From the NCBI GenBank assembly GCA_001769385.1, contig MEPB01000055.1, positions 1 to 39,196 on the forward strand: DNA of 39,196 nucleotides. The letters run 5' to 3'. The translations under genes and the position numbers were made by a program. The notes beneath the pieces were generated by a model. The model worked only from the letters and a program-made list of their open reading frames with translations, did no database searches and had not been told where the DNA came from. The DNA is from Bacteroidetes bacterium RIFCSPLOWO2_12_FULL_35_15 (GTDB lineage Bacteria; Bacteroidota; Bacteroidia; 2-12-FULL-35-15). Of the stretch, positions 23,160 through 32,074 are shown piece by piece (positions within the stretch are counted from its first letter, which is position 1; each line of letters starts with the position of its first letter).

Positions 23160-25601
23160 TTAGCGTATTTCTGCGCCCACTTTTTCCTGATAGGTTTTCA
23201 TCAACTTCTCCATGATCTTTTCGATTTGTTTATCAGTGAGCGTTGCATTCTCATCCTGCAACGTAAAACTCAAAGCGTAAGATTTTTTTCCTTTAGGTAA
23301 TTTATCACCTTCATACACATCAAATAAATTTACATTTTTCAACATGTTTTTTTCTGATTGATATGCTAATTGTTCTAATTGTTCGAACTGAATAGCTTTA
23401 TCAATAAGTAATGCCAGATCACGTCTTACTTCAGGAAATTTAGGCACTTCCGTGTACATCACTTTTGTTTTTTTAACGGATTCAATGATCAGGTCCCAAT
23501 TAAAATCGGCATAGAAAACTTCTTGTTTAATGTCCATTAGTTTCAATACGGATCTCGAAACTGTTCCAAATTCTATTACTGATTTTTTATTCAAATTAAA
23601 AATTAACCCTTGCGAAAAAATATCAGAATTAGTTTCGTTTATTTTCACATCTTTAATTCCTAATCGTTCCAAAATAGCTTCTACAATGCCTTTTAGCGTA
23701 TAAAAATTTACGGTGTCATTTTTTTTATTCCAGTTTTCGTCATTTTTTTGACCCGTAATAAATAAAGATAAATGTCTTGTTTCAATATATTTTGCTGCTT
23801 CTCCACCTTTTATGGCCAGGTAGGTTTTACCAAATTCATAGATTTTCAGATCAGCATTTTTACGGTTTTGATTATAAGCAATGGTTTCTAATCCACTGAA
23901 TAAAAGAGTTTGACGCAATACATTCAGGTCGCTGCTTAAAGGATTCATCATTTCCACGCTTCGCCCGGCATCCAATGAATGCAGCTTTGTTGCATATTCA
24001 CCTTTTGTTAAAGATAAACACATCATTTCCGAAAACCCGTTGTTGCTCAGCAAATCAGAAATAATATTTTGTATTTTTTCTTTATCAGGTTTTTCTGCAA
24101 AGGCTAAGGATGATTTTAATGTTGTAGGGATTTCAACATTGTTATACCCATAAATCCGCAATACTTCTTCAATAACATCTTGTTCACGGTGAACATCTAC
24201 TTTAAATGGGGGGACGGAAAGTAATAACGCATCATTCCCTTGGTGCTCAATTTCAATCCCTACCGAAGTAATGATTGTTTTAATTGTTTCCACATCAATG
24301 TGTTTCCCAATTAAATTTTCGCAATTTTGAAATGAAAATGGCACTTTAGTATTTTCAATTTTGCTTGGGTAGTGATCAATTATTTCGGATGAGATTTCAC
24401 CACCTGCAATTTCTTTAATTAATAAAGCGACACGTTTTAATGCAAAAACAGTGATGTTTGGGTCGGTGCCTCGCTCAAAACGAAAGGAGGCATCAGTTTT
24501 TAATGCATGACGTTTGGATGCTTTACGTACTGATGTCGAATTAAAATAGGCACTTTCCAAAAATATATTTTTTGTGTTTTCAGAAACACCTGATTCCATT
24601 CCGCCAAATACACCGGCAATACACATTCCGCCATTAGCATCGCAGATCATCAGATCTTCTGAAGATAATTCGCGTTCTACTTCATCCAATGTTTTGAATT
24701 TGGTTTTTTCGGCAAGTGTTTTTACTATTACTTTATTGCCTTTTATTTTATCTGCATCAAAAGCATGTAATGGCTGACCTAATTCATGAAGCACAAAATT
24801 GGTGGCATCTACAATGTTATTGATAGGACGCAGACCAATTGATCTTAACCTGTTTTTTAACCATTCGGGTGAATCAATAACAGTTATGTTGCTGATTGAA
24901 ACTCCGGAGTAACGCGGACAAGCTATCGCATCTTCCACAATAACTTCTATCGTTGAGTTTGTATTATCCGGTGCAAAGTAGTTAACATTAGGTAATTCCA
25001 GAGTTTGATTTGCTTCAGCATTTAAATTTAATATTGCAACCAGGTCACGTGCAACACCAACATGCGAAGCAGCATCAGCACGATTCGGAGTTAACCCGAT
25101 CTCAAAAATAAAGTCTTCTTCAACTTTAAAATAATCTTTTGCAGGGGTTCCGATCTTAACATCGGCATCAAGCACCATAATTCCTGCATGTGAAGTTCCC
25201 AATCCGATTTCATCTTCGGCACAGATCATTCCTTCTGAAAGTTGACCCCGGATCTTTGATTTTTTTATTTCAAAAGATTCACCGCTTATAGGATATAAAT
25301 GAGCGCCAATGGTGGCAACAACCACTTTTTGACCAACTTCTACGTTGCTTGCACCACAAACTATGTTCAAGGATGTTCCTGTTCCAATATCAACTGTAGT
25401 TAAATTTAATCTGTCTGCATCAGGATGTTTTTCTTTGGTTAATACTTCTCCAATTACAATTCCATTTAAGCCACCTTTAATGGTTTCAAATTTTTCAATG
25501 CTTTCCACTTCAAGTCCGCAATCAGTAAGCAATTTGCCAATATTTTCCGCAGGCAAATCAGTATTTACATAATTCTTCAGCCAGTTGTATGAGATCTTCA
25601 T
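23160..25601 (-). CDS. pheT: Phenylalanine--tRNA ligase beta subunit
   Basis: The protein has 813 residues, the normal length for bacterial PheT. It opens with MKISYNWLKNYVNTDLPAE. Then come the EMAP-II-like tRNA-binding domain (about 40-150, with HPDADRLNLTTVDIG and IVCGASNV), the B3/4 editing domain, the B5 domain with FRFERGTDPN, and the C-terminal FDX-ACB domain (KFPEVRRDLALLIDK to the end). With PheS (not in the window) it forms the alpha2-beta2 enzyme that charges tRNA-Phe, and the beta subunit also removes mischarged Tyr. It is a single-gene unit transcribed toward a repeat-filled gap. Confidence 0.97.
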   Translation of the reverse strand: MKISYNWLKNYVNTDLPAENIGKLLTDCGLEVESIEKFETIKGGLNGIVIGEVLTKEKHPDADRLNLTTVDIGTGTSLNIVCGASNVEVGQKVVVATIGAHLYPISGESFEIKKSKIRGQLSEGMICAEDEIGLGTSHAGIMVLDADVKIGTPAKDYFKVEEDFIFEIGLTPNRADAASHVGVARDLVAILNLNAEANQTLELPNVNYFAPDNTNSTIEVIVEDAIACPRYSGVSISNITVIDSPEWLKNRLRSIGLRPINNIVDATNFVLHELGQPLHAFDADKIKGNKVIVKTLAEKTKFKTLDEVERELSSEDLMICDANGGMCIAGVFGGMESGVSENTKNIFLESAYFNSTSVRKASKRHALKTDASFRFERGTDPNITVFALKRVALLIKEIAGGEISSEIIDHYPSKIENTKVPFSFQNCENLIGKHIDVETIKTIITSVGIEIEHQGNDALLLSVPPFKVDVHREQDVIEEVLRIYGYNNVEIPTTLKSSLAFAEKPDKEKIQNIISDLLSNNGFSEMMCLSLTKGEYATKLHSLDAGRSVEMMNPLSSDLNVLRQTLLFSGLETIAYNQNRKNADLKIYEFGKTYLAIKGGEAAKYIETRHLSLFITGQKNDENWNKKNDTVNFYTLKGIVEAILERLGIKDVKINETNSDIFSQGLIFNLNKKSVIEFGTVSRSVLKLMDIKQEVFYADFNWDLIIESVKKTKVMYTEVPKFPEVRRDLALLIDKAIQFEQLEQLAYQSEKNMLKNVNLFDVYEGDKLPKGKKSYALSFTLQDENATLTDKQIEKIMEKLMKTYQEKVGAEIR

Positions 25602-25624
25602 TTTGTATGATATTTTTAGAGCTG

Positions 25625-25632
25625 CAAAAATA
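25625..25632 (-). promoter_or_regulatory. -7 promoter box for pheT
   Basis: The minus strand reads TATTTTTG, a perfect TAnnTTTG match. It lies 23 bases upstream of the ATG at 25601, the same distance as for the repeat-protein gene. A -33 TTG is not evident. Confidence 0.55.
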
Positions 25633-25733
25633 GGAAAATTATCGGTTGGAAGGACTCTTAAAGCGGTATCATTTTTGTTTCTTGTTATGCTCTGAAAAGC
25701 TTTTCATACATTTAAGGATTCGTTTTAAGGGAC

Positions 25734-26204
25734 ATGAAAAAATTAATATACTTCGTACTACTATTTTTACCGCTATTATCAATAGCTCAAACCTCTGATG
25801 GTATTAAAATAATTACACTTCATCCTTCAATTGGAAAATCTATTGATGCACAGGAAAAGAAGGAGTTCTTTCTTTTTCCCGATTATAAGGACAGTATTTT
25901 TGAGTCGGCAGAAATATTAAAATATAACGATTCCACGTATGCCATCCGTTTTACTACTATCACAGGAAAGGTTTTCGAAAAACCTGTCAATACAAATGAA
26001 CTGGATGCAATGTTTGCGAAAGTAGATTCTAAAAAACCGAATGAATATGTAGAAACGAATCGTGAACGCACTTCGGAGGCAAAAGAACGCAAGTCGGAGG
26101 GTACTACCAGCCGGGATAAAGCAGAAATGGGACTTCACGTTGGCAATATTATACTTCAAGTGGTTTTAATAACTCTTTCCATATTAGTTCGGGCTTCCTA
26201 CTAG
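25734..26204 (+). CDS. Exported or membrane-anchored protein, function unknown
   Basis: The protein has 156 residues with a signal peptide at 1-18 (SIAQ). Residues 20-90 look like a small beta-rich domain (DSTYAIRFTTITGKVFEKPV). Residues 95-132 are a highly charged Glu/Arg/Lys linker. Residues 135-152 (VGNIILQVVLITLSILV) are hydrophobic enough to be a C-terminal membrane anchor. I recognise no family. The arrangement suggests a periplasmic domain tethered to a membrane. It is divergent from pheT and is followed by the yidC promoter, so it is probably a separate unit. Confidence 0.65.
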   Translation: MKKLIYFVLLFLPLLSIAQTSDGIKIITLHPSIGKSIDAQEKKEFFLFPDYKDSIFESAEILKYNDSTYAIRFTTITGKVFEKPVNTNELDAMFAKVDSKKPNEYVETNRERTSEAKERKSEGTTSRDKAEMGLHVGNIILQVVLITLSILVRASY

Positions 26205-26270
26205 TTAATTTTTCGGCTTTTGATTTCCATTTCAGATTATTTTTTTTAAATCCCTCCTTCAAATAATTAT

Positions 26271-26278
26271 TATCTTTG
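26271..26278 (+). promoter_or_regulatory. -7 promoter box for yidC
   Basis: TATCTTTG matches the TAnnTTTG consensus and is followed by CG, as is common at such promoters. Transcription would start near 26285, giving a leader of about 28 bases to the ATG at 26314. The -33 region is T-rich without a clear TTG. Confidence 0.7.
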
Positions 26279-26313
26279 CGCCCTAAATTTAAAATAGTTT
26301 ATAATTAATAAAA

Positions 26314-28224
26314 ATGGATAGAAATTCGATAATTGGTTTACTATTAATTGGCGGAATTTTAGTAGGCTGGTTAGTTTTAGCACAACCTTCAAAAGAAGAG
26401 CTTGCAAAAAAACAACATCAATACGAACTTGATTCAATTGCAAAATATGATCAAACAGTAAAAGCAAAAACAAACATAGCTGTTACAGCAGCAGCAAAAG
26501 CTTCATCAACTTCTGGCGTAAGTCACGATTCAACTAGTGTTCTGAGTGATTCTGCAAAATTAATGATCAGTAAACAAGTGTATGCTGATTTTATTGATGC
26601 TTCCAAAGGAGAAAACAAAATCATCACTATTGAAAATGATCTTATGAAAGTAAATGTCTCCACAAAAGGCGGTCGTATTTCTTCTGTGGAACTGAAAAAA
26701 TATAAAACGTATGACGGTAAACCATTGATTTTATTTGATGCTGATTCCTCCACACAAAATATAACTTTTGCCTCAAATTCAAAAACGTTTTCCACGGATT
26801 CTTTGTATTTCACCCCTGAGGGAGGAAGTTTTGCCGTTTCAGGTGAAAAAGATTCTAAAAGCCTTTCGATGAGGTTATATGCGGGAAGTAAAGCAAAGTA
26901 CATTGAATATGTTTATTCCTTAACAGGCAATGAATATATGATGGGATTCCATTTAAATATGGTTGGAATGCAGGACATTATTCAATCAAATGCAAAGGAT
27001 GTATCTCTTAACTGGCAAATGAGAACACCAGTGCAGGAACAGCATCATCAAACACAACAAATGGCATCCACTATTTATTATAAATATGTAGAGGAAGATC
27101 CGGATCGAATTTCTGAAACCAGTGAAGAAAATTTACCGATGGAATCAAAAGTCAAATGGATCGGTTTTAAACAACAGTTTTTTACTTCTGCCATCATAGC
27201 CGATGCGTCATTTGAAAAGCCAAGTTATATAGTAACGGAGAATGAAAAAGGTTCCACAAAATATGTGAAAAATTATTTAGCTTCCTTATCAATTCCGTAT
27301 AATCATAAAGCGAATGAAACATTTGGTATGCGCTTTTATTTTGGTCCAAATCATTATCAGACCTTAAAAAAGTATGACATTCAATTAGAGTATCAAATTA
27401 ATTTAGGATGGAAAATATTTGGTTATGTTAACCGTTTTTTAACAATTCCGATTTTTAATTTTTTAAGTGGTTTTAATTTGAATTATGGTATCATTATTCT
27501 TATTCTAACTCTTATCCTTAAATTATTATTATTGCCAATTGCTTATCGTACGGTTCTTTCATCCGCAAAAATGCGTGTGTTAAAACCTGAGATCGATGAA
27601 TTGAATGAAAAATTCAAGGATGAGGATCCGATGAAAAAGCAACAGGCTACCATGGCACTTTATAAAAAAGCAGGTGTAAATCCAATGGCAGGTTGTATTC
27701 CGGTATTATTACAAATGCCAATTTTGATTGCATTATTTAGTTTCTTCCCGGCATCAATTGAATTACGTCAACAAGGCTTCCTTTGGGCTCATGATCTTTC
27801 AACCTACGATTCAGTCTGGACTTATGGTTATGTTCCGATTATTGACAGTATTTATGGAGATCACGTAAGTTTGTTTGCATTGTTAATGACAGCTTCTACA
27901 TTGCTATATACCTGGAGTAACAGCCAATTAATGGGTACACGAAATCAGATGCCCGGCATGAAATATATGATGTATTTAATGCCTATCATGTTCCTTGGTT
28001 TTTTGAACAGTTATTCTGCCGGGTTAAGTTGGTATTATTTTCTCGCCAATATGATCACATTTGGTCAAACATGGGTAATGCAAAAGTTTGTAATTGACTC
28101 GGATGCCTTGCATGCGAAGATTCAGGAGAATAAAAAGAAACCCGTTAAAGTTTCAAAGTTTCAGCAAAAATTAGAGCAAATAACAAAAGATCGTCAGCAG
28201 CAACAAGGCCAAAAGAAAAAATAA
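26314..28224 (+). CDS. yidC: Membrane protein insertase YidC
   Basis: The protein has 636 residues. An N-terminal membrane helix (5-24) is followed by a large periplasmic P1 domain (about 90-350) and the conserved Oxa1/YidC core of five helices from about 375. The core includes LLLLPIAYRTVLSSAKMRVLKPEIDEL, the cytoplasmic hairpin (MKKQQATMALYKKAGVNPMAGCIPVLLQMPILIALF) and LSWYYFLANMITF. The basic C-terminal tail ends in Lys and Gln. YidC inserts proteins into the inner membrane, with or without SecYEG. The length and P1 domain fit Gram-negative YidC. It has its own promoter. The stop codon abuts the psd start (TAAATG), so the two are coupled. Confidence 0.97.
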   Translation: MDRNSIIGLLLIGGILVGWLVLAQPSKEELAKKQHQYELDSIAKYDQTVKAKTNIAVTAAAKASSTSGVSHDSTSVLSDSAKLMISKQVYADFIDASKGENKIITIENDLMKVNVSTKGGRISSVELKKYKTYDGKPLILFDADSSTQNITFASNSKTFSTDSLYFTPEGGSFAVSGEKDSKSLSMRLYAGSKAKYIEYVYSLTGNEYMMGFHLNMVGMQDIIQSNAKDVSLNWQMRTPVQEQHHQTQQMASTIYYKYVEEDPDRISETSEENLPMESKVKWIGFKQQFFTSAIIADASFEKPSYIVTENEKGSTKYVKNYLASLSIPYNHKANETFGMRFYFGPNHYQTLKKYDIQLEYQINLGWKIFGYVNRFLTIPIFNFLSGFNLNYGIIILILTLILKLLLLPIAYRTVLSSAKMRVLKPEIDELNEKFKDEDPMKKQQATMALYKKAGVNPMAGCIPVLLQMPILIALFSFFPASIELRQQGFLWAHDLSTYDSVWTYGYVPIIDSIYGDHVSLFALLMTASTLLYTWSNSQLMGTRNQMPGMKYMMYLMPIMFLGFLNSYSAGLSWYYFLANMITFGQTWVMQKFVIDSDALHAKIQENKKKPVKVSKFQQKLEQITKDRQQQQGQKKK

Positions 28225-28884
28225 ATGAAATTTCACAAAGAGGGAATACCATCATTATTAATTACAATTTGTATAGTTGCAATTATAAATTTTCTGACAC
28301 TTTACTTTTTAAGAAATTATCCAATTGTAATTTATTCAGGTTATTTATTGTCTGCTTTTTTGTTAATTGTTATTATTCAGTTTTTCCGTAATCCAACACG
28401 AAATATAATTATCAACAACAATCATATTATTGCTCCTGCAGATGGAAGAGTTGTTGTAATAGAAGAAGTAACGGAAACAGAATATTTTAAGGACAAGCGT
28501 ATTCAGGTTTCTGTTTTTATGTCACCAACCAATGTGCATATCAATCGTTATCCGATCAGTGGGATCGTGAAATACGTAAAATACCATCCCGGTTTGTTTT
28601 TAGTGGCCTGGCACCCAAAATCATCGACAGATAATGAGCGTACAACAATTGTTGTTGAACATAAGAACGGACAATCAATCTTGTTCCGGCAAATTGCAGG
28701 AGCCCTGGCCAGACGTATTGTAAATAATGCGAAAGAGGGTGATAAGGCGATACAAGGTGATGAATTCGGATTTATAAAATTTGGTTCTCGCGTTGATCTG
28801 TTATTGCCTACCTCGGTAAAAATAAACGTAACGCTCGAACAGGTTGTTCGTGGACGGGAAACGGTAATAGCAACATTTGATTAA
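28225..28884 (+). CDS. psd: Phosphatidylserine decarboxylase family protein
   Basis: The protein has 219 residues, the short form of the family. Two membrane helices (about 8-28 and 34-53) come first. Then follow APADGRVV, FMSPTNVHINRYPISG and VEHKNGQSILFRQIAG. The C-terminal self-cleavage site is FGSR, where Ser188 becomes the pyruvoyl group after cleavage between Gly187 and Ser188. The family makes phosphatidylethanolamine from phosphatidylserine. It starts directly at the yidC stop, giving a two-gene membrane-biogenesis unit. Confidence 0.93.
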   Translation: MKFHKEGIPSLLITICIVAIINFLTLYFLRNYPIVIYSGYLLSAFLLIVIIQFFRNPTRNIIINNNHIIAPADGRVVVIEEVTETEYFKDKRIQVSVFMSPTNVHINRYPISGIVKYVKYHPGLFLVAWHPKSSTDNERTTIVVEHKNGQSILFRQIAGALARRIVNNAKEGDKAIQGDEFGFIKFGSRVDLLLPTSVKINVTLEQVVRGRETVIATFD

Positions 28885-28982
28885 TTGATGAAGATCACCT
28901 GAATATTATTTTTTTAATGAATAGTTGGTATATTTTTTGTATATTTAATCCGATAAATTTAAACCCTTAAAAACAAATTAAC

Positions 28983-29279
28983 ATGAAAAAATTATTTTTA
29001 ATAGCTGCATTAGCTGGAATATTTACTGCAGCATCTGCAAGCACCGTTATCTCTTTTACAAAAGGAACTGTTGTTACACTTGGTGGTGACGAGAAAAAAG
29101 GTGATGACAAAAAGAAAGGTGATAAAAAGAAAAAAGATTGTTGCAAAAAAGATGCTACTGCAAAAGGGTGTACTGAAGGAAAAGCAGAAGCAAAGGCTTG
29201 TTCTCATGATGAGAAAAAAGAAACAAAATCGTGTTGCAAATCAAAAGCTGCAGAAGTAAAACCTGAAGAGAAAAAATAA
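28983..29279 (+). CDS. Small exported Lys- and Cys-rich protein
   Basis: The protein has 98 residues with a clean signal peptide at 1-19 (ASA). The mature part is mostly Lys, Glu, Asp, Ala and Gly with six cysteines: the pairs Cys53-Cys54 and Cys84-Cys85 plus Cys63 and Cys73. There are no aromatic residues after Phe25, so it is likely to be disordered until it binds something. The paired cysteines suggest metal binding or disulfides in the periplasm, but no known family is recognised. It sits alone between psd and a strong terminator. Confidence 0.7.
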   Translation: MKKLFLIAALAGIFTAASASTVISFTKGTVVTLGGDEKKGDDKKKGDKKKKDCCKKDATAKGCTEGKAEAKACSHDEKKETKSCCKSKAAEVKPEEKK

Positions 29280-29300
29280 TACAATTGTATTTTATAGAAA

Positions 29301-29332
29301 AAGTCTGATAATTTTTATCAGACTTTTTTTTT
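29301..29332. terminator. Bidirectional intrinsic terminator
   Basis: AGTCTGATA (29302-29310), loop ATTTT, TATCAGACT (29316-29324), then a T-run to 29332, with an A-run on the left. It ends the Lys/Cys-rich gene (stop at 29279). It also ends the long minus-strand train, whose last gene stops at 29341. Confidence 0.93.
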
Positions 29333-29340
29333 CGGTTTTT

Positions 29341-30036
29341 TTAAAGAAAATTAATCAATTCTTTCAAGCTGCTGATTTCAAAAGTAACATCTTCAGAATG
29401 AGGTTCTTTTTTTGGATTAAAATAAACCTGATGTATTCCCGCATTTCTTGCTCCGATAATATCCGCTTCCAGGCTATCTCCAATCATCAAACTGTTTGTG
29501 GCATTGCAATTTACTGTTGCTAACGAATATTCAAATATTCGAACATCAGGTTTTTTAAATCCTGCACGTTCAGAGGTAATCACTTGATCAAAGTATTTTT
29601 CTATCCCGCAATTTTTAATTTTAACATGCTGCACTTCTTCAAAACCATTTGTTATTATATGAAGGTTATAGTTGGCATTTAAATAGTCCAGCACTTCTTT
29701 TGTATGAGGGAATAATCCGGTTTTGAGTGGTGAGGTTATCACATAGTCGTTCCCAATAGCTTGAGATAAGAGCCGGTCATCTATTTTGAACTTTAGTAGT
29801 GTTCTATAAAACCGGTCGTAACGTAAGGTGTTTTTATCAACATCTCCTTTGCGGTATTCATCCCACAATTGTTCGTTTATTATCAGATATTCTGTGATGA
29901 AGTCAGATGCAGATTCAATTCCTTTTTCAGGCAGTTTGTGTTTCTGTATAAGCTCGGAAAGAGTTTCGTGTGAATTGGTTTCAAAATCCCAAAGGGTACG
30001 GTCGAGATCAAAAAAAATATGTTCGTAATCGCTCAC
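29341..30036 (-). CDS. HAD hydrolase, YjjG-type noncanonical pyrimidine nucleotidase
   Basis: The protein has 231 residues. HAD motifs are visible: FFDLDRTLWDF with catalytic Asp10 and Asp12, IITNG (motif II), GFKKPD (motif III) and MIGDSLEADIIGARNAG (motif IV). The TLWDF variant and overall length match YjjG, which removes phosphate from noncanonical pyrimidine nucleotides as house-cleaning. The start is GTG at 30036; it overlaps the stop of the upstream membrane protein gene by one base (TAGTG), which supports this choice. It is the last gene of the minus-strand train. Confidence 0.88.
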   Translation of the reverse strand: MSDYEHIFFDLDRTLWDFETNSHETLSELIQKHKLPEKGIESASDFITEYLIINEQLWDEYRKGDVDKNTLRYDRFYRTLLKFKIDDRLLSQAIGNDYVITSPLKTGLFPHTKEVLDYLNANYNLHIITNGFEEVQHVKIKNCGIEKYFDQVITSERAGFKKPDVRIFEYSLATVNCNATNSLMIGDSLEADIIGARNAGIHQVYFNPKKEPHSEDVTFEISSLKELINFL

Positions 30037-30488
30037 TAAAATAATAATTTTAACGAGGAAACAGTAACGGACCAGAATAATATGGCACCAAACATATAAA
30101 TCAATATCTTTTGTTTGTTTTTAAAATACCGTACAGCAAGAAAGCATCCCAGCGGCAATGGAAAGAGAAAAGGAGAAAGGAAAGCGATACCGAGAAGACC
30201 AAATCGTTTTTTTACCCGTACAATCATTCTGTTTCTATTTGTAAAAACTTTTTTGTGTGGCGTGTCCGGATTTTCTAATTTTTTGCGAGCTTTTCTTTTC
30301 TTAAAAAAAGAAAGAATTTTGTCACTCATAAAAACAAAAAAAATAGCCCCGGTAAATCCACCAAGAGAAGTGACTGTTACGGCTTCAAAAAAAGAAAATC
30401 CGAAACCTAATGCAAGTGGAACAGAGCCAAAAACAAATTTTACGGTGCTCAATAAAAATACAAGTATAATTTCCCAGAGTGATTCCAT
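30036..30488 (-). CDS. Small integral membrane protein
   Basis: The protein has 150 residues with about four helices (5-25, 30-55, 95-118 and 125-147) and a basic cytoplasmic loop (SFFKKRKARKKLENPDTPHKK). The pattern of SVPLALGFGFSFFEAVTVTSLGGFTGAIFFVFMSD, followed by FGLLGIAFLSPFLFPLPLGCFLAVRYF, resembles the small multidrug export protein family, but I cannot confirm that. It lies between upp and the nucleotidase with short or no spacing, so it is co-transcribed. Confidence 0.7.
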   Translation of the reverse strand: MESLWEIILVFLLSTVKFVFGSVPLALGFGFSFFEAVTVTSLGGFTGAIFFVFMSDKILSFFKKRKARKKLENPDTPHKKVFTNRNRMIVRVKKRFGLLGIAFLSPFLFPLPLGCFLAVRYFKNKQKILIYMFGAILFWSVTVSSLKLLF

Positions 30489-30497
30489 TTCAATTAA

Positions 30498-31145
30498 TTA
30501 TACTTTTTTACCATACGCTAAATCTCCTGCATCACCTAGGCCGGGAACAATGTAAGATTGCGCTGTTAATTCTTCATCAATTGCTCCACACCAAATAGTA
30601 ACATTTTCAGGCAAATGTTTTTTAGCATAGTCAACTCCTTCTAAACTGGCTATTAATGAAACGATATGAGTATGTTTTGGCTTTCCTCTAAGCAACAATG
30701 CTTTATAGGTATGAACGATGGATGCTCCTGTAGCTAACATCGGATCGCACAAGACCAATACTTTGTCGGTAATTTCGGGACTGGCAACATATTCCAATTG
30801 AATATCAAAGGTGCCGTCTTTATGATGTTTGCGATAAGCCGAAATAAATGCATTATCTGCCCTGTCGAAATAGTTTAGAAGACCTTGATGCAAGGGCAAA
30901 CCTGCACGTAAGATCGATGCAATTACCGGTTGTTCTTTTAATAATGAAATATTTGAAATGCCAAGTGGCGTTACCACTTCACGGATTTCATAAGTAAATA
31001 CTTTACTTATTTCATAAGCCATTATTTCGCCCATGCGTTCGATATTTCTACGAAAACGCATACTGTCTTTTTGAATATTCTCATCCCTGATCTCGGAAAT
31101 GAAATGATTAAATATCGAATTGTGATTTCCTATAATGCGCACCAT
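30498..31145 (-). CDS. upp: Uracil phosphoribosyltransferase
   Basis: The protein has 215 residues. The PRPP-binding loop VLVLCDPMLATGASI (about 129-143) and the C-terminal uracil-binding segment PGLGDAGDLAYG are both present. It makes UMP from uracil and PRPP for salvage. The length fits the family (about 208-216). It is in tight linkage with the acyltransferase gene upstream (6 bases) and the membrane protein gene downstream (9 bases). The nucleotidase at the end of the train also concerns pyrimidines, so these genes may form a small salvage and clean-up module. Confidence 0.95.
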   Translation of the reverse strand: MVRIIGNHNSIFNHFISEIRDENIQKDSMRFRRNIERMGEIMAYEISKVFTYEIREVVTPLGISNISLLKEQPVIASILRAGLPLHQGLLNYFDRADNAFISAYRKHHKDGTFDIQLEYVASPEITDKVLVLCDPMLATGASIVHTYKALLLRGKPKHTHIVSLIASLEGVDYAKKHLPENVTIWCGAIDEELTAQSYIVPGLGDAGDLAYGKKV

Positions 31146-31151
31146 TTGTTG

Positions 31152-32072
31152 TTATGATTTTAATGATTTAACCCATTTTATAAATTTGGGTAACTTGTTT
31201 TTTTTCACCTGTAAATATACGCAATCTTTTGCTCCAAAATTTTTGTAAAAACGAGCAACTGAATCAACGGATGAACCGCCAAAATCCAGTTGGTATCCCT
31301 TATTAGAGTTTTCTTTTATAAAATGATCAAATAGAAAATGCATTGCCCCCTTTGATTTTCCTTCATTTGTAACACCACTTTTCAGGAATACAAATCTATT
31401 ATTGCTTTTCATGAAAAATCCGGCTGCGCACAATGTATCTCCATCATACACAGCAACAGAATGTCCCTTGTTTTGTCTTACACATTCATTCATTAATTTT
31501 ATTAATGTTTTATAATGTTCAGGTTTAAATACCTCCAGTTCATTTCCTTTTGTGGTTTTGAACAAATTCACAATTTTTTCGGGAGAAATACCTGAATGAA
31601 CAGTCAGTCCGGCTTTAATTGCTTTTTTTATATTTCGTTTTGCATTATCTGAAAATTCTTTTTGAATGAAGTCATATTCTTTTTCTAAACTCAAGATCTG
31701 ATATTTCTTTTCCTTTAAGTCAAAATTGTTTTTAATAATGGGGTTCGATTCATGAATGCAAAACTCAATGAATTTAAACTTTTCAGGAATAGAGTAAAAA
31801 AAATCTGAAATTATTTTTTCTGAAATTTTATGTTTTGAATACAGCCCAAAATAACGTGTAAAAAAAGGTTGTATTAAATAATTAATCTTATATTTTGATT
31901 TTGAAGCTAAAGGGAAAACATATTCGTAATCATTTAATACTAATGCCGACCAATTTTCGGAAACGATATCTAAATACCAGGAATAAACAAAGATGGAAGC
32001 GTTTGTACTTTCATTGATACAGGCATCCCATTTATGTTTATTAATATTTTTATATTCAATATAGTGTATCAT
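31152..32072 (-). CDS. FemAB/GNAT-superfamily acyltransferase
   Basis: The protein has 306 residues from the start at 32072 (MIHYIEYKNINKHKWD). A longer in-frame start at 32105 would add 11 residues and overlap the upstream SDR gene. The late block FKTTKGNELEVFKPEHYKTLIKLMN, SVAVYDGDTLCAAGFFMKSNNRFVFLKSGVTNEGKSKGAMHFLFDHFI and FGGSSVDSVARFYKNFGAK is the acyl-CoA N-acyltransferase fold in the FemAB/BioF2-like style seen in polysaccharide clusters. It probably transfers an acyl or aminoacyl group to an amino sugar. The start lies two bases after the SDR stop. Confidence 0.75.
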   Translation of the reverse strand: MIHYIEYKNINKHKWDACINESTNASIFVYSWYLDIVSENWSALVLNDYEYVFPLASKSKYKINYLIQPFFTRYFGLYSKHKISEKIISDFFYSIPEKFKFIEFCIHESNPIIKNNFDLKEKKYQILSLEKEYDFIQKEFSDNAKRNIKKAIKAGLTVHSGISPEKIVNLFKTTKGNELEVFKPEHYKTLIKLMNECVRQNKGHSVAVYDGDTLCAAGFFMKSNNRFVFLKSGVTNEGKSKGAMHFLFDHFIKENSNKGYQLDFGGSSVDSVARFYKNFGAKDCVYLQVKKNKLPKFIKWVKSLKS

Positions 32073-32074
32073 TC

